NCBI GenBank assembly: GCA_009909065.1
Contig: JAAANZ010000120.1
Location: forward strand, 1-63,179
Direction of reading: 5' to 3'
Source: Alphaproteobacteria bacterium
GTDB lineage: Bacteria > Pseudomonadota > Alphaproteobacteria > Caulobacterales > Hyphomonadaceae
Length of the DNA: 63,179 bases
Positions 1 to 7,410 of this stretch are shown piece by piece; the stretch's first letter is position 1, and every line of letters starts with the position of its first letter. The position numbers were made by a program, and so were the translations under genes. The notes beneath the pieces were generated by a model. That model did not search any database and was not told the DNA's origin. It worked only from the letters and a program-made list of their open reading frames with translations.

Positions 1-63
1 TGTTTCGGCGGCCCGCTGACCGCGCTCGTGCTGGCGCCCGGCGACCAGCCGCGTTTCCTTCAT
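1..63 (-). CDS. N-terminal fragment of an unidentified gene downstream of divL
   Basis: An ATG on the minus strand at 63 overlaps the divL stop codon as ATGA, the usual sign of translational coupling. Only 21 residues (starting MKETRLVAG) lie inside the window, so the family cannot be read. In related genomes I would expect a tsaE-like gene after divL, but these residues do not prove it. The same bases are also open on the plus strand and end in TGA at 67-69, so a convergent gene end is an alternative. Confidence 0.35.
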   Translation of the reverse strand, partial: MKETRLVAGRQHERGQRAAET

Positions 64-2543
64 GCCTGAAGGCCGGGGCCCGGGGCGCTGACCTCCGGGG
101 GACGGGTTTCAACCTGCGCCTCGACCGGCAGCCAGCAGGTGACGATCGTGCCGCCGTCCGGATTGTCCTTGATGCCGACATTGCCGCCATGCAGGTCGAT
201 AAAACGGTGAACCAGGGCGAGGCCCAGACCGGCGCCGCGCTGGTCGCCGGAGGTGAAACTGTCGAAACTCGTCGCGCGGCGTTCGGCATCCATGCCCTTG
301 CCGCTGTCGGTGACCGACAGGGTCGCCATTTCGCCGACCCGCTTGGCCGACACCACGACCTCGCCGCCGGGCTCGGAGAAGCGCAGGGCATTCGAGACGA
401 GATTGAACAGCACCTGGCGCAGCCGTCCCTCATCGGCCCGGATAATGCCAAGATCGCCTTCGATCTGCGATCGCACCGTCACTTCGGTGTCCTCGGCCTT
501 GGAAACGACCATTTCCACGCCCTCATCGACGAGGTCCGCGAAATCGAGGTCCGCAAGGTCCAGATCCATCCGGCCCGCCTCGATCAGGGCCAGGTCGAGA
601 ATATTCTCGATCAATTTCGAAAGATGATCGGACGCCTGCAGGATCGCGTTGACATAATCGGCCTGGCGCTCCGACAAATCGCCGTGACGCTGGCTCTGCA
701 GGAATTCGGCATAGCCGAGGATCGTCGTGAGCGGACTGCGCAGCTGATAGGAAACGTTCTGGACGAATTCGGTCTTCAGCCGGTCGGCCGCCTCGAACGC
801 CTCGGCTCGCTCGCGCAGCGCGCTTTCCACGCGCCGGGTGGCCGTAACGTCCGCGAAGGCGATCAGCGTGTTACCGTCGGGCAGGGGATGGGTGAGATAG
901 GTCAGGATGGAACCGTCGGATCGGCGCATTTCGCCGGCCGTGGGCTGGCGCGCCTGGTCTGTCGGGTCCGTGATATGCCTGCGGATCTCATCCCAGATGA
1001 CCCGGTCATGGAAGAGCGGAACACAGGCCTCGATAAGGTCGCCATAATCCGGATCGTTCTGCAGCAGTGCCGGATCGAGGTTCCAGAGCCGCTCGAAGGC
1101 CCGGTTGGACAGGCGCAGGCGGGCATCGCCGCTGAAGACGGCGCAGGCCTCATGCAGGCTGTCAAGCGTGGCACTCTGCGTCTTGATGAGGGCATTGAAC
1201 CGGGTCTTCAGGTCCAGTTCGCTGGTAATATCCTTGAACAGGAGCAGCAGCCCGCCCATCGGATGGCGCTGGCGGGTCACGGACAGCGTGTCCCCGTTCG
1301 GCAGCGACCAGGTGTCCTCCTCGATCCCCGAAATGTCGAGATAATAGGAAAGCTCATCGGCCCGCCAGGCCGCATAATCCTCCCGCGCGGGCAGTTTGCG
1401 TTGTTCGCGCAGCCGGTCGAGCAACTGGCCATGCGTCGGCTTTTCCAGCAGGAAGCCTTCTTCCAGCCCCCACATCTGCGCAAAGGCGCGGTTATAGAAG
1501 CTCAGCTTGCGATCGGGCCCGAAAATCGCCACGCCGTCGGCGACATGATTGAGCGTTTCGTCATGGGCCTTCACATGGCGCGCCAGTTCCTCGCGCGCAT
1601 CCTCCTGCGCCGAGACATCCAGCGCCATCGCGCCGGCTCCGCCCGACAGCGGAAAGGACAGGATCCGCATGGCGCGGCGCTCGCCATCAATCACCATATG
1701 GCGCGTCTCGTCGATCTCGCGGCCTTCGGCGATGGTCTTGCGTGTCTGCTCGGCCGCCAGCGCATCGAGCATCACCTGCCGGTCGAGCGCCTTCTCAAGG
1801 GATTCCGCCTCGACGGCCCTGAGATAGGCCGGATTGGCCCATTGCAGCTTGCCCACGCCCGACATGCGCCAGGCCGGGAAAGGCGAGCGATCGAGCATGT
1901 CGACAAAACTGTGCGGATCGCGCGCGATCATGCGCTGGGTTTCCTCGACGCGCGACAAGAGGTGGCTCGATTCCAGGTGGCGTATGGTGGAATCGGTGAT
2001 CCAGACAATCACACGCGCCCCGGCCGTGCGCCCGTCCGCCTCGAGGAAGGCCCTCTTGCGCTTGGCCGTGTCCGGTGAGGACAATTCCCGCCCCGAAATC
2101 GTCAGGGAGAACTGGGTGCCGTTCTCGACCAGTTCGCGCAGGGCGATGCGCAGCGTGACATCATTGCCGCCGGCATCGCGCGCCTCGAGATCCGCCAACC
2201 CTTCCAGGATGGCCACGGCCGGATCTGCGGAAACGGCATCATCGGTATAGCGCAGAAGCGCCGCCAGCGCCGCGCGGGACCCGTGCAGCTGGGGCGCGCC
2301 GAGATCATCGGAATCAACGTCGATGTCATCGCCCTGCCAGACAAGCACCACGCCGGGATGGGCCGCCAGCACCGAGCGCTGCTCGGCCAGTTCGGATTCC
2401 AGCGCGCTGGACCGATCCCGGAATTTGCGGGCCGCCCCGCGCGCGCCGTCCGACACTCTCAGCGCCCATAGAAGCGAAGCGAGCGACAGGGCGGCGGCAC
2501 CGCCTGCTATGATGAACGGGACATTTTCGCCACTGACCGCCAT
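60..2543 (-). CDS. divL: DivL-type tyrosine-variant sensor kinase (cell-cycle regulator)
   Basis: A 827-residue protein with one N-terminal membrane segment (about residues 8-28), several PAS-like regions (about 220-580), a DHp helix and a HATPase domain. The phosphorylation motif reads VSYQLRSPLT, so tyrosine (about residue 599) replaces the conserved histidine; this is the hallmark of Caulobacter DivL. The N box (NLVSNALRFS), DSGKGM and GAGLGLALV nucleotide motifs are present. In Caulobacter DivL acts with DivK and CckA to control CtrA phosphorylation at the cell pole. The ATG at 2543 is chosen because it directly precedes the membrane segment; the in-frame ATG at 2600 would add an Arg-rich stretch. 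A perfect CtrA box lies about 80 bases upstream, and the stop overlaps the next start. Confidence 0.85.
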   Translation of the reverse strand: MAVSGENVPFIIAGGAAALSLASLLWALRVSDGARGAARKFRDRSSALESELAEQRSVLAAHPGVVLVWQGDDIDVDSDDLGAPQLHGSRAALAALLRYTDDAVSADPAVAILEGLADLEARDAGGNDVTLRIALRELVENGTQFSLTISGRELSSPDTAKRKRAFLEADGRTAGARVIVWITDSTIRHLESSHLLSRVEETQRMIARDPHSFVDMLDRSPFPAWRMSGVGKLQWANPAYLRAVEAESLEKALDRQVMLDALAAEQTRKTIAEGREIDETRHMVIDGERRAMRILSFPLSGGAGAMALDVSAQEDAREELARHVKAHDETLNHVADGVAIFGPDRKLSFYNRAFAQMWGLEEGFLLEKPTHGQLLDRLREQRKLPAREDYAAWRADELSYYLDISGIEEDTWSLPNGDTLSVTRQRHPMGGLLLLFKDITSELDLKTRFNALIKTQSATLDSLHEACAVFSGDARLRLSNRAFERLWNLDPALLQNDPDYGDLIEACVPLFHDRVIWDEIRRHITDPTDQARQPTAGEMRRSDGSILTYLTHPLPDGNTLIAFADVTATRRVESALRERAEAFEAADRLKTEFVQNVSYQLRSPLTTILGYAEFLQSQRHGDLSERQADYVNAILQASDHLSKLIENILDLALIEAGRMDLDLADLDFADLVDEGVEMVVSKAEDTEVTVRSQIEGDLGIIRADEGRLRQVLFNLVSNALRFSEPGGEVVVSAKRVGEMATLSVTDSGKGMDAERRATSFDSFTSGDQRGAGLGLALVHRFIDLHGGNVGIKDNPDGGTIVTCWLPVEAQVETRPPEVSAPGPGLQA

Positions 2544-2624
2544 GCGATGTCGCCTCCGCCGGTTCGAATCGCGCCTGCGCACGTTATGCGCGCCTCGCAT
2601 CGTTAACCGATTGCGCCGATTGCG

Positions 2625-2639
2625 TTAAGCGCCCGTTAA
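2625..2639 (-). promoter_or_regulatory. CtrA box upstream of divL
   Basis: Read on the minus strand the site is TTAACGGGCGCTTAA followed by C, an exact match to the TTAA-N7-TTAAC consensus. It sits 82 bases upstream of the divL start. A further TTAA lies at 2603-2606 and a GANTC (CcrM) site at 2566-2570. It also lies 68 bases upstream of the divergent EamA gene, so it could serve either promoter. Confidence 0.7.
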
Positions 2640-2706
2640 AGGCTTTTGCACGGCACGCGGCCAGAAGGCTTGACCTTTCTCCGGCCGGCTGGGACTGGCA
2701 TGTCGC

Positions 2707-3612
2707 ATGCGACCGCCCTCGCCCTTCATTATCGCCGCGCTCGGCGTGCTCAGCGGCTGCCTGATCGATGTCTGCGTGAAATATCTCAGCGGCGACATCA
2801 ATGTGGTGGTGATCACGGTCTGGCGCTTTGTCTTTGGCGGGCTTTACAGCCTGGCGGTTTTCATCGTGCTTCGCCGTCCCTGGCCGGGTCTCGAGGCCTG
2901 GCGCTTTCACGCGATGCGCGGGGCGATCCACCTGAGCGCGGCACTGACGTTCTTTTTCGCGCTGACCCAGCTCGGGCTCGCCGAAGCCACAGTGATGGGC
3001 TTTACAGCCGCACTGATGATCGCTCCGATCGCCTGGCTCCTGCTCGGCGAGAGGTTCGGCCCGCTCAGCGTGGGTGCGGCCGTGATCGGATTCGCCGGCG
3101 CCGCCCTCACCCTGACAGGCGAAACCAATGCCGCCCCCCAGGAGGCAAACCGGCTTCTCGGCGCGGTCTCGGTCCTGGTGTCCGCGTTCGCCTACGCCAC
3201 GTCCGTGGTGCTCCTGCGGATGCGGGCCCAGCGCGAGGATACGGTGACCATCCTGATGATGGCGAATGTCCTGCCGGCCCTGATCGGGCTGCCGCTGCTG
3301 GCGGCCATCGATCCGGTGCCGGCCATGGGCGACCTGCCGGTGCTCGCGGCACTCGGCTTTTTCGGGATGGGCATCTGGTGGCTGTTCACGCTGGCCTATG
3401 CGCGGGCGCCGGCCCGGCGCATTGCGCCGCTGGAATACACCGCTCTCATCTGGAGCGCCCTGTTCGGCTGGGTCTTTTTCGGCGAAGTGCCCGGCTGGCA
3501 GCTCTATGCCGGGGCGCTCATCATCATCGCGGCCTGCCTGATGGTGGCCTTCGAACACCGCTTCTCCAGCCGGCGCGAAGCCCACCAGCCGGTCAGCGAC
3601 ATCGTCGAATAG
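2707..3612 (+). CDS. EamA/DMT-family transporter
   Basis: A 301-residue, very hydrophobic protein with about ten membrane segments arranged as two EamA repeats (roughly residues 5-140 and 155-285). It starts MRPPSPFIIAALGVLSG, and motifs such as EYTALIWSALFGWVFFGE near residue 240 are typical of the second EamA repeat. These inner-membrane proteins export or import small metabolites; the substrate cannot be told from sequence. It is divergent from divL, with a CtrA box in the shared upstream region. The next gene, hsp20, is on the same strand but has its own upstream site, so a common operon is unlikely. Confidence 0.85.
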   Translation: MRPPSPFIIAALGVLSGCLIDVCVKYLSGDINVVVITVWRFVFGGLYSLAVFIVLRRPWPGLEAWRFHAMRGAIHLSAALTFFFALTQLGLAEATVMGFTAALMIAPIAWLLLGERFGPLSVGAAVIGFAGAALTLTGETNAAPQEANRLLGAVSVLVSAFAYATSVVLLRMRAQREDTVTILMMANVLPALIGLPLLAAIDPVPAMGDLPVLAALGFFGMGIWWLFTLAYARAPARRIAPLEYTALIWSALFGWVFFGEVPGWQLYAGALIIIAACLMVAFEHRFSSRREAHQPVSDIVE

Positions 3613-3646
3613 GCTGGTGGAAAGCGCCGACCCGACGCAATCGGGA

Positions 3647-3660
3647 TTGATGCGCATCAA
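3647..3660 (+). promoter_or_regulatory. FNR/FixK-type box upstream of hsp20
   Basis: TTGATGCGCATCAA is a perfect 14-base palindrome and an exact match to the FNR consensus TTGAT-N4-ATCAA. Its centre is about 77 bases upstream of the hsp20 start, a workable distance for an activator site. It lies in the 118-base gap after the EamA gene. Confidence 0.6.
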
Positions 3661-3730
3661 GGAGAAAATACCGGCATTTCCGGTAGTTTTGTGGGTGAGG
3701 GGAACAGGATCAGACAAGGAGGTTGGAACA

Positions 3731-4207
3731 ATGCGTTTCGGTCTTACTCCCTACCGCCAGAACCGCCCGGCCCGGTCCGGTGACATGCTCAGTTCACTGC
3801 GTTCGGAGATGGACGAGTTATGGGACAATTTCTTCAACCTGACCCGCAGCCCGGCCTTCGGCACCTCCGATTTCGCGCCGAGCATCGATGTCAGTGAAAG
3901 CGAAAAGGAAATCGTCCTCAAGGCCGACCTTCCGGGCCTCGAGGAAGACCAGATCGACCTGGAGATCGATCATGACGTGCTGCGCCTGTCCGGCGAACGC
4001 GAAGAGGAAAAGACCGAGAATGGCGAGGATCGCCGCGTGGTCGAGCGCAGCTATGGCCGGTTCGAGCGGGCCATGCGCCTGCCCTTCGTCCCCGAAGACA
4101 AGGATGTGAAGACCCGGTTCAGCAAGGGCGTCCTGACCGTGCGCATCGCCAAGCCGGAAGAAGCGGCCGGCGGCGCCCGGAAAATCAAGATCACGAACAA
4201 CGAATAG
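3731..4207 (+). CDS. Hsp20-family small heat-shock protein
   Basis: A 158-residue ATP-independent chaperone that holds unfolding proteins. The alpha-crystallin domain runs from about residue 50 to 145: it opens with PSIDVSESEKEIVLKADLPG and holds the GVLTVRIAKPEE strand near the end. The N-terminus has the WDNFFNL segment common to class A bacterial Hsp20s. The ATG at 3731 is set by a strong Shine-Dalgarno sequence (AAGGAGGT, 3716-3723); the frame is open upstream from 3617 but that part has no family match. A perfect FNR-type box lies upstream and a strong terminator follows at 4237, so it is probably a single-gene unit, possibly induced at low oxygen. Confidence 0.93.
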   Translation: MRFGLTPYRQNRPARSGDMLSSLRSEMDELWDNFFNLTRSPAFGTSDFAPSIDVSESEKEIVLKADLPGLEEDQIDLEIDHDVLRLSGEREEEKTENGEDRRVVERSYGRFERAMRLPFVPEDKDVKTRFSKGVLTVRIAKPEEAAGGARKIKITNNE

Positions 4208-4236
4208 GTCCGGCCCGCCCCTGCCGGCCAACTCTC

Positions 4237-4274
4237 GCGGCCATTCCAGGCCTCGTTGGAATGGCCGCTTTTCT
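4237..4274 (+). terminator. Rho-independent terminator of hsp20
   Basis: Perfect 11-base arms (GCGGCCATTCC and GGAATGGCCGC) enclose a 10-base loop and are followed by TTTTCT. It starts 29 bases after the hsp20 stop. Confidence 0.88.
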
Positions 4275-4275
4275 G

Positions 4276-4509
4276 GCAGGCTGCTGAAGAACGGACCCTT
4301 CGGCGATCCAATGGCCCAGGCAGTCGTGTGAATCTCCATCCTTCGAGACGCGCTTCGCGCTCCTCAGGATGAGGTGAGTACATTGTTTCGAAGGCTCAAA
4401 ATCCTCATCCTGAGGAGCGATCCGTCCAGGATCGCGTCTTGAAGGATGGCGGCGCGATCGTGCTTTCAGGTTCGAAAGACACGATTGCAGGAGTTCTTCA
4501 GCAGCCTGC
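4276..4509. repeat. MITE-like nested inverted-repeat element (234 bases)
   Basis: The ends are perfect 17-base inverted repeats, GCAGGCTGCTGAAGAAC (4276-4292) and its complement (4493-4509). Inside are two inverted copies of a palindromic repeat: ATCCTTCGAGACGCG...CTCCTCAGGATGAGG (4339-4374) and its inverse (4402-4446), separated by a short loop. No coding frame is credible. The ends resemble the CTGCTGAA-type termini of some insertion sequences, and the inner repeat resembles a palindrome that is frequent in alphaproteobacteria. It fills the gap between the hsp20 terminator and the stop of the convergent gene. No clear target-site duplication was found. Confidence 0.65.
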
Positions 4510-4528
4510 TCGTAGGCGATGCGCACGG

Positions 4529-5389
4529 TTATCCGGACTCGAACGGGTTGGGCCTTTCCGGATAGGGCTGAGGTTCCGGCGGAGGCGTCGGGGCGGGACG
4601 CGTCGTGCACTGGCCGGCCAGGTCATCGATCATTTCGCGATGCGCCGCGATCGAAGTCAGGCACTGGTCACGTTCATAGGCCGCCGCGCGCTTTTCGAAG
4701 GCGATCGCCTCCTGCGCCAGGCGAAGATCTGTCTCCAGCTGGCTGGCCTTGGCCGAAAGGGCCGGCATGGCCTCGATCCGCGAGCGCATTTCGAGATTGT
4801 TGAACAGGAGAAGCGCCGAGGCGATGACCATGCCGCCGAGCGCGGCGCCGGTCCAGAGGAGCGCCGCATTGCTGCCCTGGGAGGGAGGCTCGCCGGCCCG
4901 CCCCGGCGAGGCATGGCTGAAGGGCTCATCGACCACCTGGGCCTGCAGGGCCCCGCCGCGCGCCGAGGGCGCCGAAGCCGCCGCTGGCGATGCGACCGTC
5001 CCGGCGCTTGCCGCGAAGAATTCCTGTTCGGGGTCGAGATGGACGACAGGCCGGCCGTTGACGGGCCTGAAGCGTGCGGAAAGGTCTTCTTCCAGCCGGG
5101 AGACGAGCCAATGCAGATCCCCCTTCAGGATTTCGCGGTTGCGCGCTGTCGGAGCGGCAAAGACCGAGAGCCACTGCGAAAAGGAGCGATGCTCGGCATG
5201 GTGATGCCCGGCATGGACCAGCCCGCCGACAACCTCCTCGAACACTTTCTGCGTGATGTCGAGAATCCAGTGAGTGGTCTCGTCGGGATGGCTGACCCAG
5301 ACGGGCTGCTGGCTCCCGTCATCCATGATCCGCACTTCAATGCTGAGGGCATTGATCATGCCGCCGCCCGCGCCTGTCTCAACTGACAT
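4529..5389 (-). CDS. Uncharacterised membrane-anchored protein
   Basis: A 286-residue protein with no family I recognise. The first 110 residues look like a soluble alpha/beta domain rich in His, Trp and Glu (it includes HAGHHHAEH around residue 65). A low-complexity Ala/Ser/Pro stretch follows (about 125-165), then one membrane segment (ALLWTGAALGGMVIASALLL, about 174-193), a short coiled coil and a Pro-rich tail. This suggests a cytoplasmic N-terminal domain and a periplasmic coiled coil, but the topology is inferred. An in-frame ATG at residue 11 is an alternative start. It lies 33 bases after the TPR lipoprotein gene on the same strand, so the two are probably co-transcribed. Confidence 0.7.
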   Translation of the reverse strand: MSVETGAGGGMINALSIEVRIMDDGSQQPVWVSHPDETTHWILDITQKVFEEVVGGLVHAGHHHAEHRSFSQWLSVFAAPTARNREILKGDLHWLVSRLEEDLSARFRPVNGRPVVHLDPEQEFFAASAGTVASPAAASAPSARGGALQAQVVDEPFSHASPGRAGEPPSQGSNAALLWTGAALGGMVIASALLLFNNLEMRSRIEAMPALSAKASQLETDLRLAQEAIAFEKRAAAYERDQCLTSIAAHREMIDDLAGQCTTRPAPTPPPEPQPYPERPNPFESG

Positions 5390-5422
5390 GTCTTTCAGCT
5401 CCCGTGAAAGGGTGGCGCCGCC

Positions 5423-7324
5423 TCAATAATCGATGCATTGCGCCACATGATATGTATCGAAAAAGACCCTGGCCTGGTCACGAAGGCGCCCGGTCGCGTC
5501 GATCGTCTCCTCACCGATACTGGCAAACCCGACACAATAATGGGCAATGCCGCGGCCCACTTCGAGCCTGGCACGAAGCTCCGGATCCGCCCGCTCACCA
5601 CGGCGCCGGAGCGAATCGAGACCCTCGGAAAAGGCGCGATAAGCCGCCTCCCAGGCGCGCTTCTTGTTGTCCTCGCGGGCGAAATGGGCTTCTCGCAGAT
5701 GATGCATGCCTTCGATGAGGAGCGCCCCGGCCCCGGCCCTGGAGCCGGAGGTGCATTCGAAGCGCGAGGAACTGCCCACGCGCCCGCGGCCGATATCCAC
5801 AAGGCAGGCCTGCAGGCGGTAGGTGTCATTGTTGCCGTCCAGGGCGATCGCACGGGTGATGTGATTGCGCGCCTGGCCCCAGTCCTGCCCGCCGGAGCGG
5901 TCATCGGCCGCGACAAGGCTGAGATAATAATGCGCCTCGGCACGCAGATCCGCGGCCGCGCCGCTGGCCAGGACATCCTCGAAGTGTCGACGCGCCTCGT
6001 CGAAACCCGCAGGTCCGTCATCATAGTGGAACCGGCCAAGCCAGAGCGCGGCCTTGCGATAGCCGTTCCGGCGCGCCTGCTGAAGCGCATCGAGGGCCGC
6101 CTGGCGATGCTCGCCGGCGGAAGGGCCATTGCCGGCGCGCCGTTCCAGGGCCGCAAGCGACAGGTGGGCCTCAGCCATCTCGAAATGGGTCAGGCCCCCG
6201 CCGCCGCGCGCCTCGATCGCCTGGCGATAGCTGTTGACCGCGTCACGCAAGAGCTGTGCGGCCGCAGACAATTGCGCACTCTCCTCAAGTTGCCGGGCCC
6301 AGCGCACCTGCGTCTGAGCAAGAGAAACAAGATGGGACACATCCTCGGGGGCCCGGCGCGACGCCTCCCGCCAGGCCTCGACGGCCGCGCTCATGCGGCC
6401 GAGATTGGCCAGCGCCCTCGCCGCGCCGGCGCGCGGTTCAGGATCGGCCGGCTCGAGGCGGGCCAGTTTGCGATAGGCCGCCAGCGCCGCCTCGTTCCAG
6501 CTGCCTGACGGCTCGCCGGTGCACGAATAATCGGGCGATCCCTCATTGCCGCCGAAATGTGTCGCCATGCGCAGGCCGGCCTTCGCGCAGCTCCTGAGAA
6601 TATCGCCATCATCGGGGCTGACACCGCGCGCCGCGCTCAGTGCCTCGATGGCCTGGAGCGTGGCGTCCTCGCTCATCGGGCGCTGGGCCAGCAGGCTTTC
6701 GCCAAGTTCCAGCGCGATATCCCTGATCATCGCCCGTGCCTGCTCCGCCTGGCCGGGCGCGCCAGAGTCCCGCGCGCCGAGCCGGACCACCGCCTGCAGG
6801 TCATCCAGGGCGCGGAGCCGGTCGCGCACGCGGCCACGCGCGATATAGGTCTCGGCGCGAATGAGCAGTGCCGGCACATTCGCCGCATCGGTGGCGATCA
6901 CCCGGTCGAGCAGGCGCAGCGCCTCCTGGTAGCGCCCAGACGCGGCCCGGATCCGGGCGAGTTCGTAACGCGCATCATCGCGCGAGGTGTCCAGCAGGAG
7001 CACATATTCGAACGCCTCGGCGGCCGCATCGGCATGGCCGAGTCGGGCCTCGGCACGACCGAGATTCATATGGGCCGTTTCAACCTGGCCCACCGTCGCG
7101 GAATCATCGCCCGCCGCCTTCCGGCATGCCGCCGCGATCCTGTCCGCATTAGAAAAGTCCGAAATCGGCGCGTAACAGTCTCGCACCGCCGCGCCGTCGC
7201 GAGCCGGCGCCGCGGCGCAACCGGCCAGAAGGAACAGGCCCGGCAGGACGGCAACCCGTGCACTGTGTGATAAACGGCCTTTCGCGTCAGCCAAGATTCT
7301 CAGGGCCCCCTTGCCGGCAAACAT
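5423..7324 (-). CDS. TPR-repeat lipoprotein
   Basis: A 633-residue protein with a signal sequence ending in a lipobox (FLLAGC, Cys at about residue 36), so it is probably lipid-anchored at the periplasmic face. The rest is mostly alpha-helical tetratricopeptide-like repeats; clear units are seen at about residues 85-180 (AEAFEYVLLLDTSRDDARYE, ALRLLDRVIATDAANVPALL), 280-320 and 400-480. TPR proteins are protein-binding scaffolds and no enzyme motif is present. A TTG at 7294 is an alternative start giving a shorter signal peptide. The partner gene 33 bases downstream encodes a membrane protein, which suggests a shared envelope role. An FNR-type box lies 40 bases upstream. Confidence 0.75.
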   Translation of the reverse strand: MFAGKGALRILADAKGRLSHSARVAVLPGLFLLAGCAAAPARDGAAVRDCYAPISDFSNADRIAAACRKAAGDDSATVGQVETAHMNLGRAEARLGHADAAAEAFEYVLLLDTSRDDARYELARIRAASGRYQEALRLLDRVIATDAANVPALLIRAETYIARGRVRDRLRALDDLQAVVRLGARDSGAPGQAEQARAMIRDIALELGESLLAQRPMSEDATLQAIEALSAARGVSPDDGDILRSCAKAGLRMATHFGGNEGSPDYSCTGEPSGSWNEAALAAYRKLARLEPADPEPRAGAARALANLGRMSAAVEAWREASRRAPEDVSHLVSLAQTQVRWARQLEESAQLSAAAQLLRDAVNSYRQAIEARGGGGLTHFEMAEAHLSLAALERRAGNGPSAGEHRQAALDALQQARRNGYRKAALWLGRFHYDDGPAGFDEARRHFEDVLASGAAADLRAEAHYYLSLVAADDRSGGQDWGQARNHITRAIALDGNNDTYRLQACLVDIGRGRVGSSSRFECTSGSRAGAGALLIEGMHHLREAHFAREDNKKRAWEAAYRAFSEGLDSLRRRGERADPELRARLEVGRGIAHYCVGFASIGEETIDATGRLRDQARVFFDTYHVAQCIDY

Positions 7325-7363
7325 GTTGAAACAACACCTTGCGGCAGCGTCGGTTGCAAGGAA

Positions 7364-7377
7364 TTGACGCCAATCAA
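7364..7377 (-). promoter_or_regulatory. Possible FNR/FixK-type box upstream of the TPR lipoprotein gene
   Basis: TTGACGCCAATCAA fits the broader FNR-family consensus TTGA-N6-TCAA. It lies in the 86-base gap between the purA stop and the TPR lipoprotein gene, centred about 46 bases upstream of that gene's ATG. The match is weaker than the one at hsp20. Confidence 0.4.
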
Positions 7378-7410
7378 TCCGGAGGGCGCGGCGTGCCGTC
7401 TGCCCGGCTG

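Noticed and set aside
1-69. Plus-strand frame ending in TGA at 67-69 (tail FLHA)
   Set aside because: It overlaps the divL stop and competes with a minus-strand ATG coupled to divL. It is kept only as an alternative, as 22 residues cannot decide.
189-2078. Long open frame antisense to divL
   Set aside because: It mirrors a well-supported gene in GC-rich DNA and its translation matches no family.
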